Made by a program: the position numbers and the translations under genes. DNA of 64,000 bases. Source: Rahnella ecdela. GTDB lineage: Bacteria > Pseudomonadota > Gammaproteobacteria > Enterobacterales > Enterobacteriaceae. Below the pieces are notes generated by a model. It was given only the letters and a program-made list of their open reading frames with translations, had not been told where the DNA came from and did not search any database. The DNA lies in the NCBI RefSeq assembly GCF_019049625.1, contig NZ_JAFMOY010000123.1, positions 99,220 through 163,219 of the forward strand, written 5' to 3'. This document shows, piece after piece, positions 38,334-50,297 of the stretch (the stretch's first letter is position 1; the number at the start of each line of letters is the position of its first letter).

Positions 38334-40754
38334 ATGGCGATCAAAAAGTTGCTCATAGCGTCGCTGCTGTTTGGCAGCGCCACCGTATACGGTGCAGACG
38401 GTTTCGTAGTGAAAGATATTCATTTCGAAGGCCTGCAGCGAGTTGCCGTCGGTGCGGCGTTACTCAATATGCCGGTTCGCGTCGGTGATACGGTTACTGA
38501 CGATGATATCAGTAACACCATTCGTGCATTGTTTGCCACTGGCAACTTTGAGGACGTTCGCGTCCTTCGCGATGGTGATTCACTGATTGTTCAGGTCAAA
38601 GAACGCCCAACCATTGCCAGCATCACTTTCTCCGGTAACAAATCGGTGAAAGATGACATGCTCAAGCAAAACCTGGAAGCCTCTGGCGTCCGCGTTGGCG
38701 AAGCGCTTGACCGCACCACCATCGGCGGTATCGAGAAAGGTCTCGAAGACTTCTATTACAGCGTGGGTAAATACAGTGCGTCGGTAAAAGCGGTTGTGAC
38801 CCCTTTACCGCGTAACCGTGTTGACCTGAAACTGGTCTTTACCGAAGGTGTTTCTGCCAAAATTCAGCAGATCAACATCGTAGGTAACCATGCCTTTACG
38901 ACTGATGAGCTGATCTCACGCTTCCAGCTGCGTGATGAAGTGCCATGGTGGAACGTCGTCGGCGACCGTAAATATCAGAAACAAAAGCTCGCGGGTGACC
39001 TTGAAACCCTGCGCAGTTTCTATCTGGATCGCGGTTATGCCCGTTTCAATATTGATTCGACTCAGGTCAGCCTGACGCCGGACAAAAAAGGCATCTACAT
39101 CACGCTAAACATAACAGAAGGTGAGCAATACAAACTTTCTGGCGTGGATGTGACTGGCAGCATGGCGGGTCACTCGGCAGAAGTTCAAAGCCTGACTAAA
39201 ATTGATAAAGGCGAGCTGTATAACGGCGCCAAAGTCACCAAAATGGAAAACGACATCAAACAGATGTTGGGGCGTTATGGTTACGCTTACCCACGTGTGA
39301 CAACACAGCCAGAAATTAATGATGCAGACAAAACCGTTAAACTGCACATCAACGTTGACGCGGGTAACCGTTTCTACGTGCGTCATATCCGCTTTGAAGG
39401 TAATGACACCAGTAAAGACAGCGTACTGCGCCGTGAAATGCGTCAGATGGAAGGTGCCTGGTTAGGCAACGATCTGGTCGACAAAGGCAAAGAGCGTCTG
39501 AACCGTCTGGGTTACTTCGAAACTGTGGATGTTGATACACAACGTGTTCCGGGTTCACCGGATCAGGTTGATGTGGTCTACAAAGTGAAAGAACGTAATA
39601 CCGGTACTTTCAACTTTGGTGTGGGCTACGGTACAGAAAGTGGTGTCAGCTTCCAGGTCGGTGTCCAGCAGGACAACTGGCTGGGAACGGGTAACTCTGT
39701 CGGCATCAGCGGTACCAAGAACGATTACCAGACGTACGCGGAATTCACCATCACTGACCCATACTTCACCGTTGACGGCGTAAGTTTGGGTGGTCGTATC
39801 TTCTATAACGACTTTAAAGCTGATGATGCGGATCTCTCCAGCTATACCAACAGAAGTTATGGTATTGGCGGGAACCTGGGCTTCCCGATTAATGAGAACA
39901 ATTCATTACGTCTGGGTCTGGATTACGTCCATAACGATCTGTCCAATATGGAACCACAGATTGCTATGTTCCGTTATCTGAACTCTGTTGGCCTGCAACC
40001 TGCTGTGACGACCAGTGACAACGCAGATGCAGACTTCAGCGCGGATGACTTCTTCGTGAATCTGGGTTGGGGTTATAACAACCTTGACCGTGGCTACTTC
40101 CCGACTTCAGGGACCAAAGCCAGCCTGAACGGTAAAGTGACTGTTCCGGGCTCTGATAACGAATATTACAAAATTACATTTGATTCAACCAGTTACTTGC
40201 CGCTGAATCAGGATCGTGATTGGGTGCTGATGGGTCGTGCGCGTGCAGGTTACGCAGATGGTCTGGGCGGTAAAGAAGTGCCGTTCTACGATAACTTCTA
40301 TGCCGGTGGTTCAAGTAGTGTTCGTGGTTTCCAGTCGAACACCATTGGTCCTAAAGCAGCGTATTACAGATGTACTACCGCTAATACCTCCTACAACACT
40401 TGTCCGATTGATAATTCGGACGATGCAGTCGGTGGTAACGCAATGGCGGTACTGAGTGCGGAACTGATTGTTCCTACTCCATTCGTCAGCGAGAAATACG
40501 CGAACTCACTGCGTACTTCCCTGTTTGTGGACAGTGGTACAGTATGGGATACCGGTTGGGAAAATACCCCTGAGTCGCAGGCTGCGGGCGTTCCTGACTA
40601 CAGTAAACCAGGAAACATTCGTGTTTCTTCCGGTCTTGCATTGCAGTGGATGTCTCCACTGGGACCATTGGTCTTCTCATATGCACAACCGATTAAGAAA
40701 TATGAAGGCGATAAGGCAGAACAGTTCCAGTTTAACATTGGTAAAACCTGGTAA
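38334..40754 (+). CDS. bamA: Outer membrane protein assembly factor BamA
   Basis: Essential core of the BAM complex that inserts beta-barrel proteins. A Sec signal peptide (about 20 residues, ending TVYGA) is followed by five POTRA domains (about 24-422) and a 16-strand barrel. The lid-loop motif SSVRGFQS is near residue 662, and the protein ends FQFNIGKTW with the terminal aromatic signature. 806 residues. Extracellular loops are where it differs most from E. coli, including the insertion [20 protein letters not shown]. skp follows after a terminator. Confidence 0.98.
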   Translation: MAIKKLLIASLLFGSATVYGADGFVVKDIHFEGLQRVAVGAALLNMPVRVGDTVTDDDISNTIRALFATGNFEDVRVLRDGDSLIVQVKERPTIASITFSGNKSVKDDMLKQNLEASGVRVGEALDRTTIGGIEKGLEDFYYSVGKYSASVKAVVTPLPRNRVDLKLVFTEGVSAKIQQINIVGNHAFTTDELISRFQLRDEVPWWNVVGDRKYQKQKLAGDLETLRSFYLDRGYARFNIDSTQVSLTPDKKGIYITLNITEGEQYKLSGVDVTGSMAGHSAEVQSLTKIDKGELYNGAKVTKMENDIKQMLGRYGYAYPRVTTQPEINDADKTVKLHINVDAGNRFYVRHIRFEGNDTSKDSVLRREMRQMEGAWLGNDLVDKGKERLNRLGYFETVDVDTQRVPGSPDQVDVVYKVKERNTGTFNFGVGYGTESGVSFQVGVQQDNWLGTGNSVGISGTKNDYQTYAEFTITDPYFTVDGVSLGGRIFYNDFKADDADLSSYTNRSYGIGGNLGFPINENNSLRLGLDYVHNDLSNMEPQIAMFRYLNSVGLQPAVTTSDNADADFSADDFFVNLGWGYNNLDRGYFPTSGTKASLNGKVTVPGSDNEYYKITFDSTSYLPLNQDRDWVLMGRARAGYADGLGGKEVPFYDNFYAGGSSSVRGFQSNTIGPKAAYYRCTTANTSYNTCPIDNSDDAVGGNAMAVLSAELIVPTPFVSEKYANSLRTSLFVDSGTVWDTGWENTPESQAAGVPDYSKPGNIRVSSGLALQWMSPLGPLVFSYAQPIKKYEGDKAEQFQFNIGKTW

Positions 40755-40811
40755 CGTCCTGCCTGGGCAGAATTTGTTCAGCAGAATCGCAAAGGCCAGA
40801 TGCTGAATTTG

Positions 40812-40844
40812 ATACACGGGTTTCGGCCCGTGTATTGTTTTCTT
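40812..40844 (+). terminator. Terminator/attenuator after bamA
   Basis: ATACACGGG TTTCGG CCCGTGTAT hairpin followed by TGTTTTCTT, 60 bp before the skp start. Readthrough or a second promoter must supply skp-lpxD. Confidence 0.8.
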
Positions 40845-40907
40845 ATCGGGTGTTTTGTGTAATTTACTGTGCCATCTGGCACAAACGGGTGATGGAAGGA
40901 GTTTATA

Positions 40908-41405
40908 GTGAAAAAGTGGTTATATGCCGCAGGCCTCGGTTTAGTTATGGCTTCTTCAGCTAGCGTTCAGGCTGCTGATAAAATTGCTATCGTTAACGTA
41001 GCAAGCATTTTCCAACAGATGCCTGCTCGTGAAGCAGTAGCAAAACAGCTGGAAAACGAGTTCAAAAGCCGTGCGACAGATTTGCAATCTCAGGAACGTG
41101 ATCTGCAAACCAAAATGCAACGTCTGCAACGTGATGGCTCTACAATGAAAGCCAGCGATCGTTCAAAACTTGAAAAAGACGTTATGGCTCAGCGTGAAGC
41201 TTTCTCTGCTAAAGCGCAGCAGTTCGAGCAAGATAACCGTCGCCGCCAGGCTGAAGAACGTAACAAAATCCTGAGCCGTATCCAGGATGCTGTTAAATCT
41301 GTAGCCAGCAAAGAAGGTTATGATGTTGTTATCGATGCAAACGCCATCGCGTATGCAAACAATGACAAAGATATTACTGCTGATGTGCTGAAACAGGTTA
41401 AATAA
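40908..41405 (+). CDS. skp: Periplasmic chaperone Skp
   Basis: Trimeric holdase that carries unfolded outer membrane proteins across the periplasm to BamA. The signal peptide [22 protein letters not shown] is followed by a short strand ([14 protein letters not shown]) and a long basic and charged helical tentacle (about 45-130). GTG start at 40908 with GAAGGAG upstream. 165 residues. lpxD begins 2 bp after its stop. Confidence 0.96.
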   Translation: MKKWLYAAGLGLVMASSASVQAADKIAIVNVASIFQQMPAREAVAKQLENEFKSRATDLQSQERDLQTKMQRLQRDGSTMKASDRSKLEKDVMAQREAFSAKAQQFEQDNRRRQAEERNKILSRIQDAVKSVASKEGYDVVIDANAIAYANNDKDITADVLKQVK

Positions 41406-41407
41406 AC

Positions 41408-42430
41408 ATGTCTTCAATTCGACTGGCTGATCTCGCACAGCAGTTGGATGCACAATTGCACGGTGATGGCGAAATTGCCATCACCGGCGTTGCTTCAATG
41501 CATTCCGCACACTCTGAGCAAATCACGTTTTTATCAAACAGCCGTTACCGTGAACAGTTGGCTTCCTGCAATGCAGGTGCCGTAGTGTTGACCGAAGCGG
41601 ATCTGCCATTTTGCCCTACAGCGGCATTAGTGGTTAAAAACCCTTACCTGACCTACGCGCGTATGGCGCAGTTGCTGGATACCACTCCGGCACCGGCACA
41701 GGATATTGCTGCGAGCGCGGTGATTTCTGACAGTGCAACTTTAGGTAAGAATGTCTCGGTTGGCGCAAATGCAGTCATCGAATCCGGCGTTGTACTGGGT
41801 GATAATGTCATCATCGGTGCAGGCTGTTTTATCGGTAAAGAAGCGAAAATAGGAGCCGGAACCCGACTTTGGGCCAACGTTTCTATCTATCATCGTGTTG
41901 ATATTGGCGAACAATGCCTGATCCAGTCTGGAACAGTGATTGGTGCTGATGGCTTTGGTTACGCTAACGATCGCGGTAACTGGATCAAAATTCCTCAGTT
42001 AGGTACCGTCATTATTGGTGATCGCGTTGAAATTGGTGCCTGTACCACAATCGACCGTGGCGCGCTGGATGATACCATAATCAGCAACGGCGTTATCATT
42101 GATAACCAATGTCAGATTGCACACAACGTCGTGATTGGAGACAATACGGCGGTTGCCGGTGGTGTTATCATGGCCGGTAGTCTGAAAATCGGACGCTACT
42201 GTCAAATCGGCGGAGCCAGTGTTATCAACGGTCACATGGAGATTTGTGACCAGGCTGTCGTCACGGGAATGGGAATGGTAATGCGACCAATCACTGAACC
42301 TGGGGTATACTCCTCCGGTATCCCGTTACAACCGAATAAAGTTTGGCGTAAGACGGCTGCATTGGTAATGAATATTGACGAGATGAATAAGCGCTTGAAA
42401 GCTGTCGAGCGTAAAATCGAAAAAGACTAA
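41408..42430 (+). CDS. lpxD: UDP-3-O-(3-hydroxymyristoyl)glucosamine N-acyltransferase
   Basis: Third step of lipid A synthesis, adding the second hydroxymyristoyl chain at the 2-amino group. The N-terminal uridine-binding domain (about 1-100) is followed by hexapeptide repeats (about 105-310) forming a left-handed beta helix. The catalytic histidine is in [12 protein letters not shown] near residue 239. 340 residues. A hairpin lies in the 147-bp space before fabZ. Confidence 0.97.
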   Translation: MSSIRLADLAQQLDAQLHGDGEIAITGVASMHSAHSEQITFLSNSRYREQLASCNAGAVVLTEADLPFCPTAALVVKNPYLTYARMAQLLDTTPAPAQDIAASAVISDSATLGKNVSVGANAVIESGVVLGDNVIIGAGCFIGKEAKIGAGTRLWANVSIYHRVDIGEQCLIQSGTVIGADGFGYANDRGNWIKIPQLGTVIIGDRVEIGACTTIDRGALDDTIISNGVIIDNQCQIAHNVVIGDNTAVAGGVIMAGSLKIGRYCQIGGASVINGHMEICDQAVVTGMGMVMRPITEPGVYSSGIPLQPNKVWRKTAALVMNIDEMNKRLKAVERKIEKD

Positions 42431-42496
42431 TTACCACCTACGATGCTGCTTTGTGTTCCCTTTGTTGAGTGAACCTGCGACATACGTTCCTATTTG

Positions 42497-42536
42497 CGGC
42501 CTGCCTGATGACCTTCTTTTGGGGTCTGGCAGGCCG
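42497..42536 (+). other. Intercistronic hairpin between lpxD and fabZ
   Basis: CGGCCTGCC (42497-42505) pairs perfectly with GGCAGGCCG (42528-42536) around a 22-nt pyrimidine- and T-rich loop. No T-run follows, so it is more likely an RNA stability or pausing element than a terminator. Confidence 0.6.
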
Positions 42537-42577
42537 TGTTATTGATGCCATCAGTTTTTATAGACAGGAAGAGTATT

Positions 42578-43033
42578 TTGACTACTGACACTCATACTCT
42601 GCGTATTGAAGAGATACTGGATTTATTGCCACACCGTTACCCGTTCTTGCTGGTTGACCGAGTGTTGGACTTTGAGAAAGGGAAATTTTTGCGCGCCGTG
42701 AAAAACGTTTCTTTTAACGAACCGTTCTTCCAGGGGCACTTCCCGGGTAAACCTATTTTCCCAGGCGTTTTGATTTTGGAAGCGATGGCTCAGGCCACCG
42801 GTATTCTGGCATTCAAAAGCGTAGGTAAACTGGAACCGGGCGAATTGTATTATTTTGCAGCAATCGACGATGCACGCTTTAAACGTCCGGTCTTACCGGG
42901 TGACCAGATGGTTCTGGAAGTTGAATTCATTAAAGAGCGTCGGGGCGTTGCTCGTTTCAAAGGTGTCGCGAAAGTTGATGGTGAGATCGCTTGCGAGGCA
43001 TCAATGATGTGCGCCCGTCGCCGGGAGTCTTAA
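42578..43033 (+). CDS. fabZ: 3-hydroxyacyl-[acyl-carrier-protein] dehydratase FabZ
   Basis: Dehydrates beta-hydroxyacyl-ACP in fatty acid elongation and competes with LpxA for hydroxymyristoyl-ACP. Hot-dog fold with the catalytic histidine in [23 protein letters not shown] near residue 54. I chose the TTG at 42578 (AGGAAG upstream) because it gives [20 protein letters not shown] and 151 residues, as in E. coli; an ATG 14 codons upstream is in frame but unlike. lpxA follows 3 bp after the stop. Confidence 0.95.
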   Translation: MTTDTHTLRIEEILDLLPHRYPFLLVDRVLDFEKGKFLRAVKNVSFNEPFFQGHFPGKPIFPGVLILEAMAQATGILAFKSVGKLEPGELYYFAAIDDARFKRPVLPGDQMVLEVEFIKERRGVARFKGVAKVDGEIACEASMMCARRRES

Positions 43034-43036
43034 TAC

Positions 43037-43825
43037 ATGATTGATAAAACCGCCTTTATTCATCCAAGCGCTATTGTTGAAGACGGTGCCGTAATAGGCG
43101 CCGGAGTCCATATCGGTCCTTTCTGCTACGTGGGATCCCAGGTAGAAATTGGTGAAGGTACTGAGCTTAAATCACACGTAGTGATTAATGGCGTGACCAA
43201 AATTGGCCGCGATAACCGTATTTTTCAGTTCGTTACCATTGGTGAAATTAACCAGGATCTGAAATATGCCGGTGAACCAACACGCGTTGAAGTCGGCGAT
43301 CGCAACAATATTCGTGAGAGCGTTACCATCCATCGTGGTACCGTTCAGGGCGGTGGTCTGACAAAAGTGGGTAGCGATAACCTGTTGATGGTTAACGCAC
43401 ATATTGCCCACGATTGCGTCATTGGTAATCGCTGTATTTTGGCGAACAACGCAACCCTTGGTGGTCACGTTGAGATTGATGATTTCGCGATCATTGGCGG
43501 TATGACGGCGGTACATCAGTTCTGTATTATCGGCGCGCATGTCATGGTGGGGGGATGTTCCGGGGTTGCTCAGGACGTTCCTCCGTTTGTGATTGCACAA
43601 GGTAACCATGCGACACCATTCGGTATCAATATCGAAGGGCTTAAGCGTCGTGGTTTCGAAAAAGCCGATCTGCATGCTATCCGCAATGCTTATAAGTTAC
43701 TGTATCGCAGCGGTAAAACGCTGGAAGAAGCCCAACCGGAAATCGCTGCAATTGCGGCTGAATTCCCGAAAGCTAAACCCTTCAGTGATTTCTTTGCCCG
43801 CTCAACGCGCGGCATTATTCGCTGA
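43037..43825 (+). CDS. lpxA: Acyl-ACP:UDP-N-acetylglucosamine O-acyltransferase
   Basis: First step of lipid A synthesis. Left-handed beta helix of hexapeptide repeats over about residues 5-185, then a helical C-terminus. The catalytic histidine is in [15 protein letters not shown] near residue 125, with [14 protein letters not shown] following. 262 residues, E. coli length. Confidence 0.97.
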   Translation: MIDKTAFIHPSAIVEDGAVIGAGVHIGPFCYVGSQVEIGEGTELKSHVVINGVTKIGRDNRIFQFVTIGEINQDLKYAGEPTRVEVGDRNNIRESVTIHRGTVQGGGLTKVGSDNLLMVNAHIAHDCVIGNRCILANNATLGGHVEIDDFAIIGGMTAVHQFCIIGAHVMVGGCSGVAQDVPPFVIAQGNHATPFGINIEGLKRRGFEKADLHAIRNAYKLLYRSGKTLEEAQPEIAAIAAEFPKAKPFSDFFARSTRGIIR

Positions 43826-43843
43826 TCTGCGCTACGGAAAACA

Positions 43844-44992
43844 ATGCAAAAGCCTGTTCTGACAATTGGCCTGGTGGCCGGTGAAACGTCCGGTGACATT
43901 CTTGGCGCCGGGCTGATTCGAGCCTTGAAAAAGCATCATCCTGATGCCCGTTTTGTGGGTGTCGCAGGTCCGCTGATGCAGGCGGAAGGATGCGAAGCCT
44001 GGTACGAAATGGAAGAACTGGCGGTAATGGGCGTGGTAGAAGTTCTTGAACGACTGCCACGTCTTTTGAAAATCCGCAAAGATCTGACCCAGCGCTTTAG
44101 CGAACTCAAGCCCGATGTGTTTGTGGGCATCGATGCCCCTGACTTTAATATCACGCTGGAAGGTCGTTTAAAGCAGCGCGGCATCCGCACCATTCATTAT
44201 GTCAGCCCGTCTGTCTGGGCCTGGCGGCAAAAACGTGTTTTCAAAATCGGCAAGGCGACAGATTTAGTTCTGGCATTTCTACCGTTTGAAAAAGCGTTCT
44301 ATGACAAATTCAATGTTCCCTGCCGTTTCATCGGCCATACCATGGCTGATGCAATGCCGTTGCATCCTGATAAACAGGCAGCACGTCTGGCGCTGGGGAT
44401 CCCTGATGATGTTCACTGCCTGGCATTATTGCCGGGAAGTCGCCATGCAGAAGTGGAAATGCTCAGCGGAGATTTCCTGAAAACTGCGTTGCAGTTGCGG
44501 GAAACCTATCCTGATTTGCACATCGTTGTACCGCTGGTGAATGCGAAGCGTCGCGAGCAGTTCGAGCGTATCAAGGCTGAAGTTGCGCCTGATTTACCTG
44601 CTCACTTGCTTGATGGTAAAGGCCGGGAAGCGATGATTGCCAGTGATGCGGCATTGCTGGCATCCGGGACGGCAGCGCTCGAATGTATGCTGGCGAAATG
44701 CCCGATGGTCGTGGGATATCGCATGAAACCATTCACGTACTGGCTGGCTGAGCGTCTGGTGAAAACACCGTATGTTTCATTGCCGAACCTGCTGGCAAGA
44801 CGCGAAATCGTCACCGAATTATTGCAAACCGAATGTGTGCCTGAAAAACTCTCTGCTGCTTTGCTGCCTTTACTGGCTGACGGTGATAAAAGCCACGCGC
44901 TGCGTGAGACGTTCCTTGAATTGCATGAAAGTATTCGCCGTGATGCAGATGAACAGGCTGCTCAGGCCGTCATGGAGCTGGCAAAGCGATGA
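43844..44992 (+). CDS. lpxB: Lipid A disaccharide synthase
   Basis: GT19 glycosyltransferase joining UDP-diacylglucosamine and lipid X to form the lipid A disaccharide. Starts [37 protein letters not shown] and [13 protein letters not shown] are the nucleotide-sugar binding motifs. 382 residues. Its stop overlaps the rnhB start (ATGA). Confidence 0.97.
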   Translation: MQKPVLTIGLVAGETSGDILGAGLIRALKKHHPDARFVGVAGPLMQAEGCEAWYEMEELAVMGVVEVLERLPRLLKIRKDLTQRFSELKPDVFVGIDAPDFNITLEGRLKQRGIRTIHYVSPSVWAWRQKRVFKIGKATDLVLAFLPFEKAFYDKFNVPCRFIGHTMADAMPLHPDKQAARLALGIPDDVHCLALLPGSRHAEVEMLSGDFLKTALQLRETYPDLHIVVPLVNAKRREQFERIKAEVAPDLPAHLLDGKGREAMIASDAALLASGTAALECMLAKCPMVVGYRMKPFTYWLAERLVKTPYVSLPNLLARREIVTELLQTECVPEKLSAALLPLLADGDKSHALRETFLELHESIRRDADEQAAQAVMELAKR

Positions 44993-45585
44993 GCGATTTA
45001 TATATCTATCCGCAAGCCGTATGTATCGCGGGTGTGGATGAAGTGGGACGCGGCCCGTTAGTGGGCGCTGTGGTGACAGCCGCTGTGATCCTCGATCCGG
45101 CCAATCCGATTAAAGGCCTGGCGGATTCGAAAAAACTGTCTGAAAAGCGTCGTGAGGCGTTATACATCGAAATTAAAGAGAAAGCGCTGGCCTGGAGTCT
45201 CGGGCGTGCTGAACCGCATGAAATCGATGAACTGAATATTCTGCATGCCACCATGCTGGCCATGCAAAGAGCGGTTGCCGGTTTGGGTATCACACCTGAT
45301 ATGGTGCTGATCGATGGCAACCGCTGCCCTAAACTTCCTATGGCGTCACAGGCGGTGGTGAAAGGGGACAGCAAAGTCGCTGAGATCAGCGCAGCTTCAA
45401 TTCTGGCTAAAGTTACCCGCGACCGCGAAATGGTTGAACTGGATCTGCAGTTCCCTGAATATGGGTTTGCGAAGCACAAAGGTTATCCGACGCCGGTGCA
45501 TCTCGAAAGCCTTGCCCGCCTTGGAGCAACAGCATATCACCGTCGAAGTTTCTCTCCGGTGAAACGCGCGCTCGGGCTGGCATAA
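44989..45585 (+). CDS. rnhB: Ribonuclease HII
   Basis: Cleaves RNA in RNA-DNA hybrids and single ribonucleotides in DNA. The acidic active site is in [17 protein letters not shown] (Asp, Glu), LIDGNRCP (Asp) and the later REMVELD segment. 198 residues. A small CCCCGT/ACGGGG hairpin lies in the 70 bp before dnaE (45603-45617). Confidence 0.96.
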   Translation: MSDLYIYPQAVCIAGVDEVGRGPLVGAVVTAAVILDPANPIKGLADSKKLSEKRREALYIEIKEKALAWSLGRAEPHEIDELNILHATMLAMQRAVAGLGITPDMVLIDGNRCPKLPMASQAVVKGDSKVAEISAASILAKVTRDREMVELDLQFPEYGFAKHKGYPTPVHLESLARLGATAYHRRSFSPVKRALGLA

Positions 45586-45655
45586 CGCGTCACTTGTTCC
45601 TGCCCCGTTTTACGGGGTATACAACCCTTAATTCACTCATTTCTGGACTCTGGAT

Positions 45656-48600
45656 ATGGCCGAACCTCGTTTTATTCATCTGCGTGTACATAGCGACTAT
45701 TCCATGGTGGATGGGCTCGCGAAAGTGGGCCCGTTGGTGAAATGCGCAGCGTCACTCGGCATGCCCGCTCTGGCGATTACTGATTTCACCAACCTTTGCG
45801 GACTGGTTAAATTTTACGGTGCCGCTCACGGTGCCGGCATTAAGCCGATTATCGGCGCAGACCTGAATGTTCAGAGTGAAATCCTCGGCGATGAGCTGGC
45901 TCAGCTGACCGTTCTGGCGATGAACAATCAGGGGTATCAAAACCTGACATTGCTCATCTCCAGGGCCTATCAGCGTGGTTATGGCGCAGCCGGACCGATT
46001 GTCGATCTTGAATGGCTCGCTGAACTGAACGAAGGCCTGATCTTGCTTTCCGGCGCGAGAATGGGCGACGTCGGTAAGTTTCTGACCCGCGGCAATGATT
46101 TGCAGGTCAGTCAGTGTCTGGATTTCTACCAGCAATATTTCCCTGATCGCTATTACCTCGAATTAATCCGCACCGGCCGTGCAGAAGAAGAAAACTATCT
46201 TCATGCTGCCGTTGCGCTGGCAACAGAGCGTGGCTTGCCGGTCGTGGCCACTAACGACGTACGTTTTATGGTGCCGACTGACTTTGATGCCCATGAAATT
46301 CGTGTCGCTATCCACGATGGTTTTACCCTCGACGATCCTAAGCGTCCGCGTAATTACACTTCGCAGCAATATATGCGCAGTGAAGACGAAATGTGCGAGC
46401 TGTTTGAAGATGTTCCTGAAGCGCTGCAAAACAGCGTGGAAATCGCCAAACGTTGTAACGTGACCATCCGTCTGGGCGAATATTTCCTGCCGCAATTCCC
46501 GACCGGGGATATGACTACCGCAGATTTCCTGGTCGAAAAGTCAAAAATAGGTCTGGAAGAACGTCTCGAATTTTTATTCCCGGATCCGCAAGTACGCGCT
46601 GAAAAACGTCCTGAATATGACGATCGCCTTGATATCGAGCTCAAAGTTATCAACCAGATGGGATTTCCGGGATACTTCCTGATCGTAATGGAATTCATCC
46701 AGTGGTCCAAAGATAACAGCGTGCCGGTTGGACCGGGGCGTGGTTCCGGTGCGGGTTCTCTGGTGGCGTATGCGCTGAAAATTACCGATCTGGATCCTCT
46801 CGAATTTGACCTGCTGTTCGAACGTTTTCTTAACCCTGAACGTGTTTCCATGCCCGACTTTGATGTCGACTTCTGCATGGAAAAACGCGACCGTGTTATC
46901 GATCACGTCTCTGAAATGTACGGTCGTGAAGCCGTTTCACAGATTATCACTTTCGGTACGATGGCTGCCAAAGCGGTTATCCGCGATGTGGGACGCGTCC
47001 TCGGTCACCCGTATGGTTTCGTTGACCGCATTTCAAAACTGGTGCCACCTGATCCGGGGATGACGCTGGAAAAAGCGTTTGCCGCAGAACCTCAGTTGCC
47101 AGAAATTTATGAAGCTGACGAGGAAGTTAAGTCGCTGATCGACATGGCCCGTCAGCTTGAAGGTGTCACCCGTAACGCAGGTAAACACGCCGGTGGGGTG
47201 GTTATCGCGCCAACTAAAATTACCGATTTCGCGCCGCTTTATTGCGATGCCGAAGGTAATCATCCGGTTACACAGTTCGATAAAAACGACGTGGAATACG
47301 CCGGGCTGGTGAAGTTTGACTTCCTCGGCCTGCGTACGCTGACCATCATCGACTGGGCGCTGGCAATGATTAACGCCCGCCGCGAGAAATCCGGTGAGCC
47401 GCCGCTGGATATTGCGGCCATCCCGCTCGACGACAAGAAAAGCTTCGACATGCTGCAACGCTCGGAAACCACAGCGGTATTCCAGCTTGAATCTCGCGGC
47501 ATGAAAGATTTGATCAAACGTCTTAAGCCCGACAGCTTCGAAGATATGATCGCACTGGTGGCGCTGTTCCGTCCGGGGCCTTTGCAGTCAGGCATGGTAG
47601 ATAACTTTATCGACCGTAAACATGGTCGCGAAGAGATTTCCTATCCGGATATCCAGTGGCAGCATGAATCCCTGAAACCCGTACTGGAGCCGACTTACGG
47701 CATCATTTTGTACCAGGAACAGGTCATGCAGATTGCGCAGGTTCTTGCGGGTTATTCGCTGGGTGGCGCAGATATGCTTCGCCGCGCGATGGGTAAGAAA
47801 AACCCGGTTGAAATGGCCAAGCAGCGCGGCGGTTTTGAAGATGGTGCGAAATCTCGTGGAATTGACGGCGAACTGGCGATTAAAATCTTCGACCTGGTAG
47901 AGAAATTCGCCGGTTATGGTTTTAACAAATCTCACTCAGCAGCCTATGCTTTAGTGTCATATCAGACTCTTTGGCTGAAAGCGCACTATCCGGCAGAATT
48001 CATGGCGGCGGTAATGACCGCAGATATGGATAACACCGAGAAAGTCGTCGGTCTGGTCGATGAATGCTGGCGTATGGGGCTGAAAATTCTGCCGCCCGAT
48101 ATTAACAGCGGTTTGTACCATTTCCACGTGAACGACGAAGGTGAAATCGTTTACGGCATTGGCGCAATCAAAGGCGTGGGCGAAGGCCCGATTGAAGCCA
48201 TTATTGAAGCACGTAATGAAGGCGGCTATTTCAAAGAGCTGTTTGATCTCTGCGCGCGTGCTGATGTCAAAAAACTGAATAAACGCATTCTCGAAAAACT
48301 GATCATGTCCGGTGCGTTTGACCGTTTAGGCCCGCATCGTGCAGCGCTGATGAGTTCTCTGCCGGACGCACTGAAAGCGGCCGATCAGCACGCTAAAGCC
48401 GAAGCGATTGGTCAGGTGGATATGTTCGGCGTTCTGGCCGAAGCGCCGGAACAGGTCGAAAAATCCTACGCTAACGTGATGCCCTGGCCGGAACAAACGG
48501 TGCTGGATGGCGAGCGCGAGACGCTCGGGTTGTATCTTACCGGCCATCCGATCACTCAGTATTTGAAAGAAATCGAGCGTTATGGCGGTGGTCAGCGCCT

Positions 48601-49138
48601 GAAAGATATGCACCCGACGGAACGGGGCAAAATGACCGTCGCAGTGGGACTGGTGCTCGCTGCACGTGTCATGGTCACCAAGCGCGGTAACCGCATTGGG
48701 ATCTGTACACTCGATGACCGTTCAGGTCGTCTGGAAGTCATGTTGTTCACTGAAGCATTGGAAAAATTCCAGCATTTATTGGAAAAAGACCGTATCCTTA
48801 TCGCCACAGGACAGGTCAGCTTTGATGACTTCAGTGGCGGGCTTAAAATGATGGCCCGCGATGTAATGGACATCAGTGAAGCACGGGAAAAATATGCACG
48901 CGGTCTTGCTATATCGCTGACTGACAGGCAAATTGATGACCAGCTTTTGAACCGTCTCCGCCAATCGTTGGAACCTCATCGATCGGGGACGATACCAGTG
49001 CATCTGTATTACCAACGAGAAAACGCAAGAGCCCGGCTACGATTCGGGGCGTCATGGCGTGTTACGCCAACGGACAAGCTGTTGCTGGATTTGCGAGGCC
49101 TGGTCGGTAGTGAGCAGGTGGAACTGGAATTTGACTAA
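45656..49138 (+). CDS. dnaE: DNA polymerase III alpha subunit
   Basis: Catalytic subunit of the replicative polymerase. N-terminal PHP domain ([23 protein letters not shown]), palm with the catalytic aspartates in [21 protein letters not shown] near residue 401, fingers, helix-hairpin-helix, and OB domain ([32 protein letters not shown], about 990-1030). Full length at 1160 residues, the E. coli size; no truncation. accA starts 12 bp later. Confidence 0.98.
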   Translation: MAEPRFIHLRVHSDYSMVDGLAKVGPLVKCAASLGMPALAITDFTNLCGLVKFYGAAHGAGIKPIIGADLNVQSEILGDELAQLTVLAMNNQGYQNLTLLISRAYQRGYGAAGPIVDLEWLAELNEGLILLSGARMGDVGKFLTRGNDLQVSQCLDFYQQYFPDRYYLELIRTGRAEEENYLHAAVALATERGLPVVATNDVRFMVPTDFDAHEIRVAIHDGFTLDDPKRPRNYTSQQYMRSEDEMCELFEDVPEALQNSVEIAKRCNVTIRLGEYFLPQFPTGDMTTADFLVEKSKIGLEERLEFLFPDPQVRAEKRPEYDDRLDIELKVINQMGFPGYFLIVMEFIQWSKDNSVPVGPGRGSGAGSLVAYALKITDLDPLEFDLLFERFLNPERVSMPDFDVDFCMEKRDRVIDHVSEMYGREAVSQIITFGTMAAKAVIRDVGRVLGHPYGFVDRISKLVPPDPGMTLEKAFAAEPQLPEIYEADEEVKSLIDMARQLEGVTRNAGKHAGGVVIAPTKITDFAPLYCDAEGNHPVTQFDKNDVEYAGLVKFDFLGLRTLTIIDWALAMINARREKSGEPPLDIAAIPLDDKKSFDMLQRSETTAVFQLESRGMKDLIKRLKPDSFEDMIALVALFRPGPLQSGMVDNFIDRKHGREEISYPDIQWQHESLKPVLEPTYGIILYQEQVMQIAQVLAGYSLGGADMLRRAMGKKNPVEMAKQRGGFEDGAKSRGIDGELAIKIFDLVEKFAGYGFNKSHSAAYALVSYQTLWLKAHYPAEFMAAVMTADMDNTEKVVGLVDECWRMGLKILPPDINSGLYHFHVNDEGEIVYGIGAIKGVGEGPIEAIIEARNEGGYFKELFDLCARADVKKLNKRILEKLIMSGAFDRLGPHRAALMSSLPDALKAADQHAKAEAIGQVDMFGVLAEAPEQVEKSYANVMPWPEQTVLDGERETLGLYLTGHPITQYLKEIERYGGGQRLKDMHPTERGKMTVAVGLVLAARVMVTKRGNRIGICTLDDRSGRLEVMLFTEALEKFQHLLEKDRILIATGQVSFDDFSGGLKMMARDVMDISEAREKYARGLAISLTDRQIDDQLLNRLRQSLEPHRSGTIPVHLYYQRENARARLRFGASWRVTPTDKLLLDLRGLVGSEQVELEFD

Positions 49139-49150
49139 AATAGGAATGCT

Positions 49151-50110
49151 ATGAGTCTGAATTTTCTTGATTTTGAACAGCCGATTGCGGAACTGGAAGC
49201 GAAAATTGACTCGCTGACTGCAGTCAGCCGTCAAGACGAAAAATTAGATATTAATCTGGACGAAGAAGTTGCACGCTTGCGCGAAAAGAGCGTGGAACTG
49301 ACTCGTAAGATTTTCTCTGATCTGGGTGCCTGGCAAATTGCCCAACTGGCGCGCCATCCTCGTCGCCCTTACACCCTGGATTACATCAAACATATCTTTA
49401 CCGATTTTGATGAACTGGCAGGTGATCGTGCATACGCAGACGATAAAGCTATCGTTGGCGGTATCGCCCGTTTAGGTGAACGTGCCGTGATGATCATTGG
49501 TCATCAGAAAGGCCGTGAAACCAAAGAGAAAATTCGTCGTAACTTCGGTATGCCAGCGCCGGAAGGGTATCGCAAAGCGTTACGCCTGATGGAAATGGCC
49601 GAACGTTTCAAACTTCCAATCATTACCTTCATCGATACTCCGGGTGCTTATCCTGGGGTTGGCGCTGAAGAGCGTGGTCAGTCTGAAGCTATCGCCCGTA
49701 ACCTGCGCGAAATGTCACGTCTGAATGTTCCGGTTATCTGCACTGTTATCGGTGAAGGTGGTTCCGGCGGCGCACTGGCGATTGGCGTTGGCGACAAAGT
49801 TAACATGCTGCAATACAGCACCTATTCGGTCATTTCACCGGAAGGTTGTGCTTCTATTTTGTGGAAGAGCGCAGATAAAGCGCCTCTGGCTGCGGAAGCA
49901 ATGGGTATTGTTGCTCCGCGCCTGAAAGAGCTGAAACTGATCGACTCCGTTATTCCGGAGCCTTTGGGTGGCGCTCACCGCAACGTGGAAGCTATGGCTG
50001 CTTCTTTGCGTGCACAACTGGAAGCTGATCTGAGTGACCTGGATGTTCTCAGCACTGAAGAACTGCGCAACCGTCGTTATCAGCGTCTGATGACTTACGG
50101 CTACTGCTGA
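49151..50110 (+). CDS. accA: Acetyl-CoA carboxylase carboxyltransferase subunit alpha
   Basis: With AccD forms the carboxyltransferase that transfers CO2 from biotin to acetyl-CoA, the committed step of fatty acid synthesis. Crotonase-like fold with oxyanion-hole glycines in [26 protein letters not shown] and [15 protein letters not shown]. 319 residues. Terminated by a strong hairpin. Confidence 0.97.
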   Translation: MSLNFLDFEQPIAELEAKIDSLTAVSRQDEKLDINLDEEVARLREKSVELTRKIFSDLGAWQIAQLARHPRRPYTLDYIKHIFTDFDELAGDRAYADDKAIVGGIARLGERAVMIIGHQKGRETKEKIRRNFGMPAPEGYRKALRLMEMAERFKLPIITFIDTPGAYPGVGAEERGQSEAIARNLREMSRLNVPVICTVIGEGGSGGALAIGVGDKVNMLQYSTYSVISPEGCASILWKSADKAPLAAEAMGIVAPRLKELKLIDSVIPEPLGGAHRNVEAMAASLRAQLEADLSDLDVLSTEELRNRRYQRLMTYGYC

Positions 50111-50129
50111 TTTGCCAGTGATTTCGAAA

Positions 50130-50158
50130 AGGCCATGCTTATGCATGGCCTTTTTTAT
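50130..50158 (+). terminator. Terminator after accA
   Basis: GGCCATGC TTAT GCATGGCC stem followed by TTTTTT. Confidence 0.9.
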
Positions 50159-50297
50159 TGCCTGTTTTCCTGCTCAGACTTTCCTGCAATCTTAAAATCC
50201 TGTGTTTTGACCCAAACTCATCAGCAAAGGGTACACAGCAGGCACCAACCGTGTTTCTATTAATACCTGAGAGAAAAACAACAGAAGGATTTGTCAG

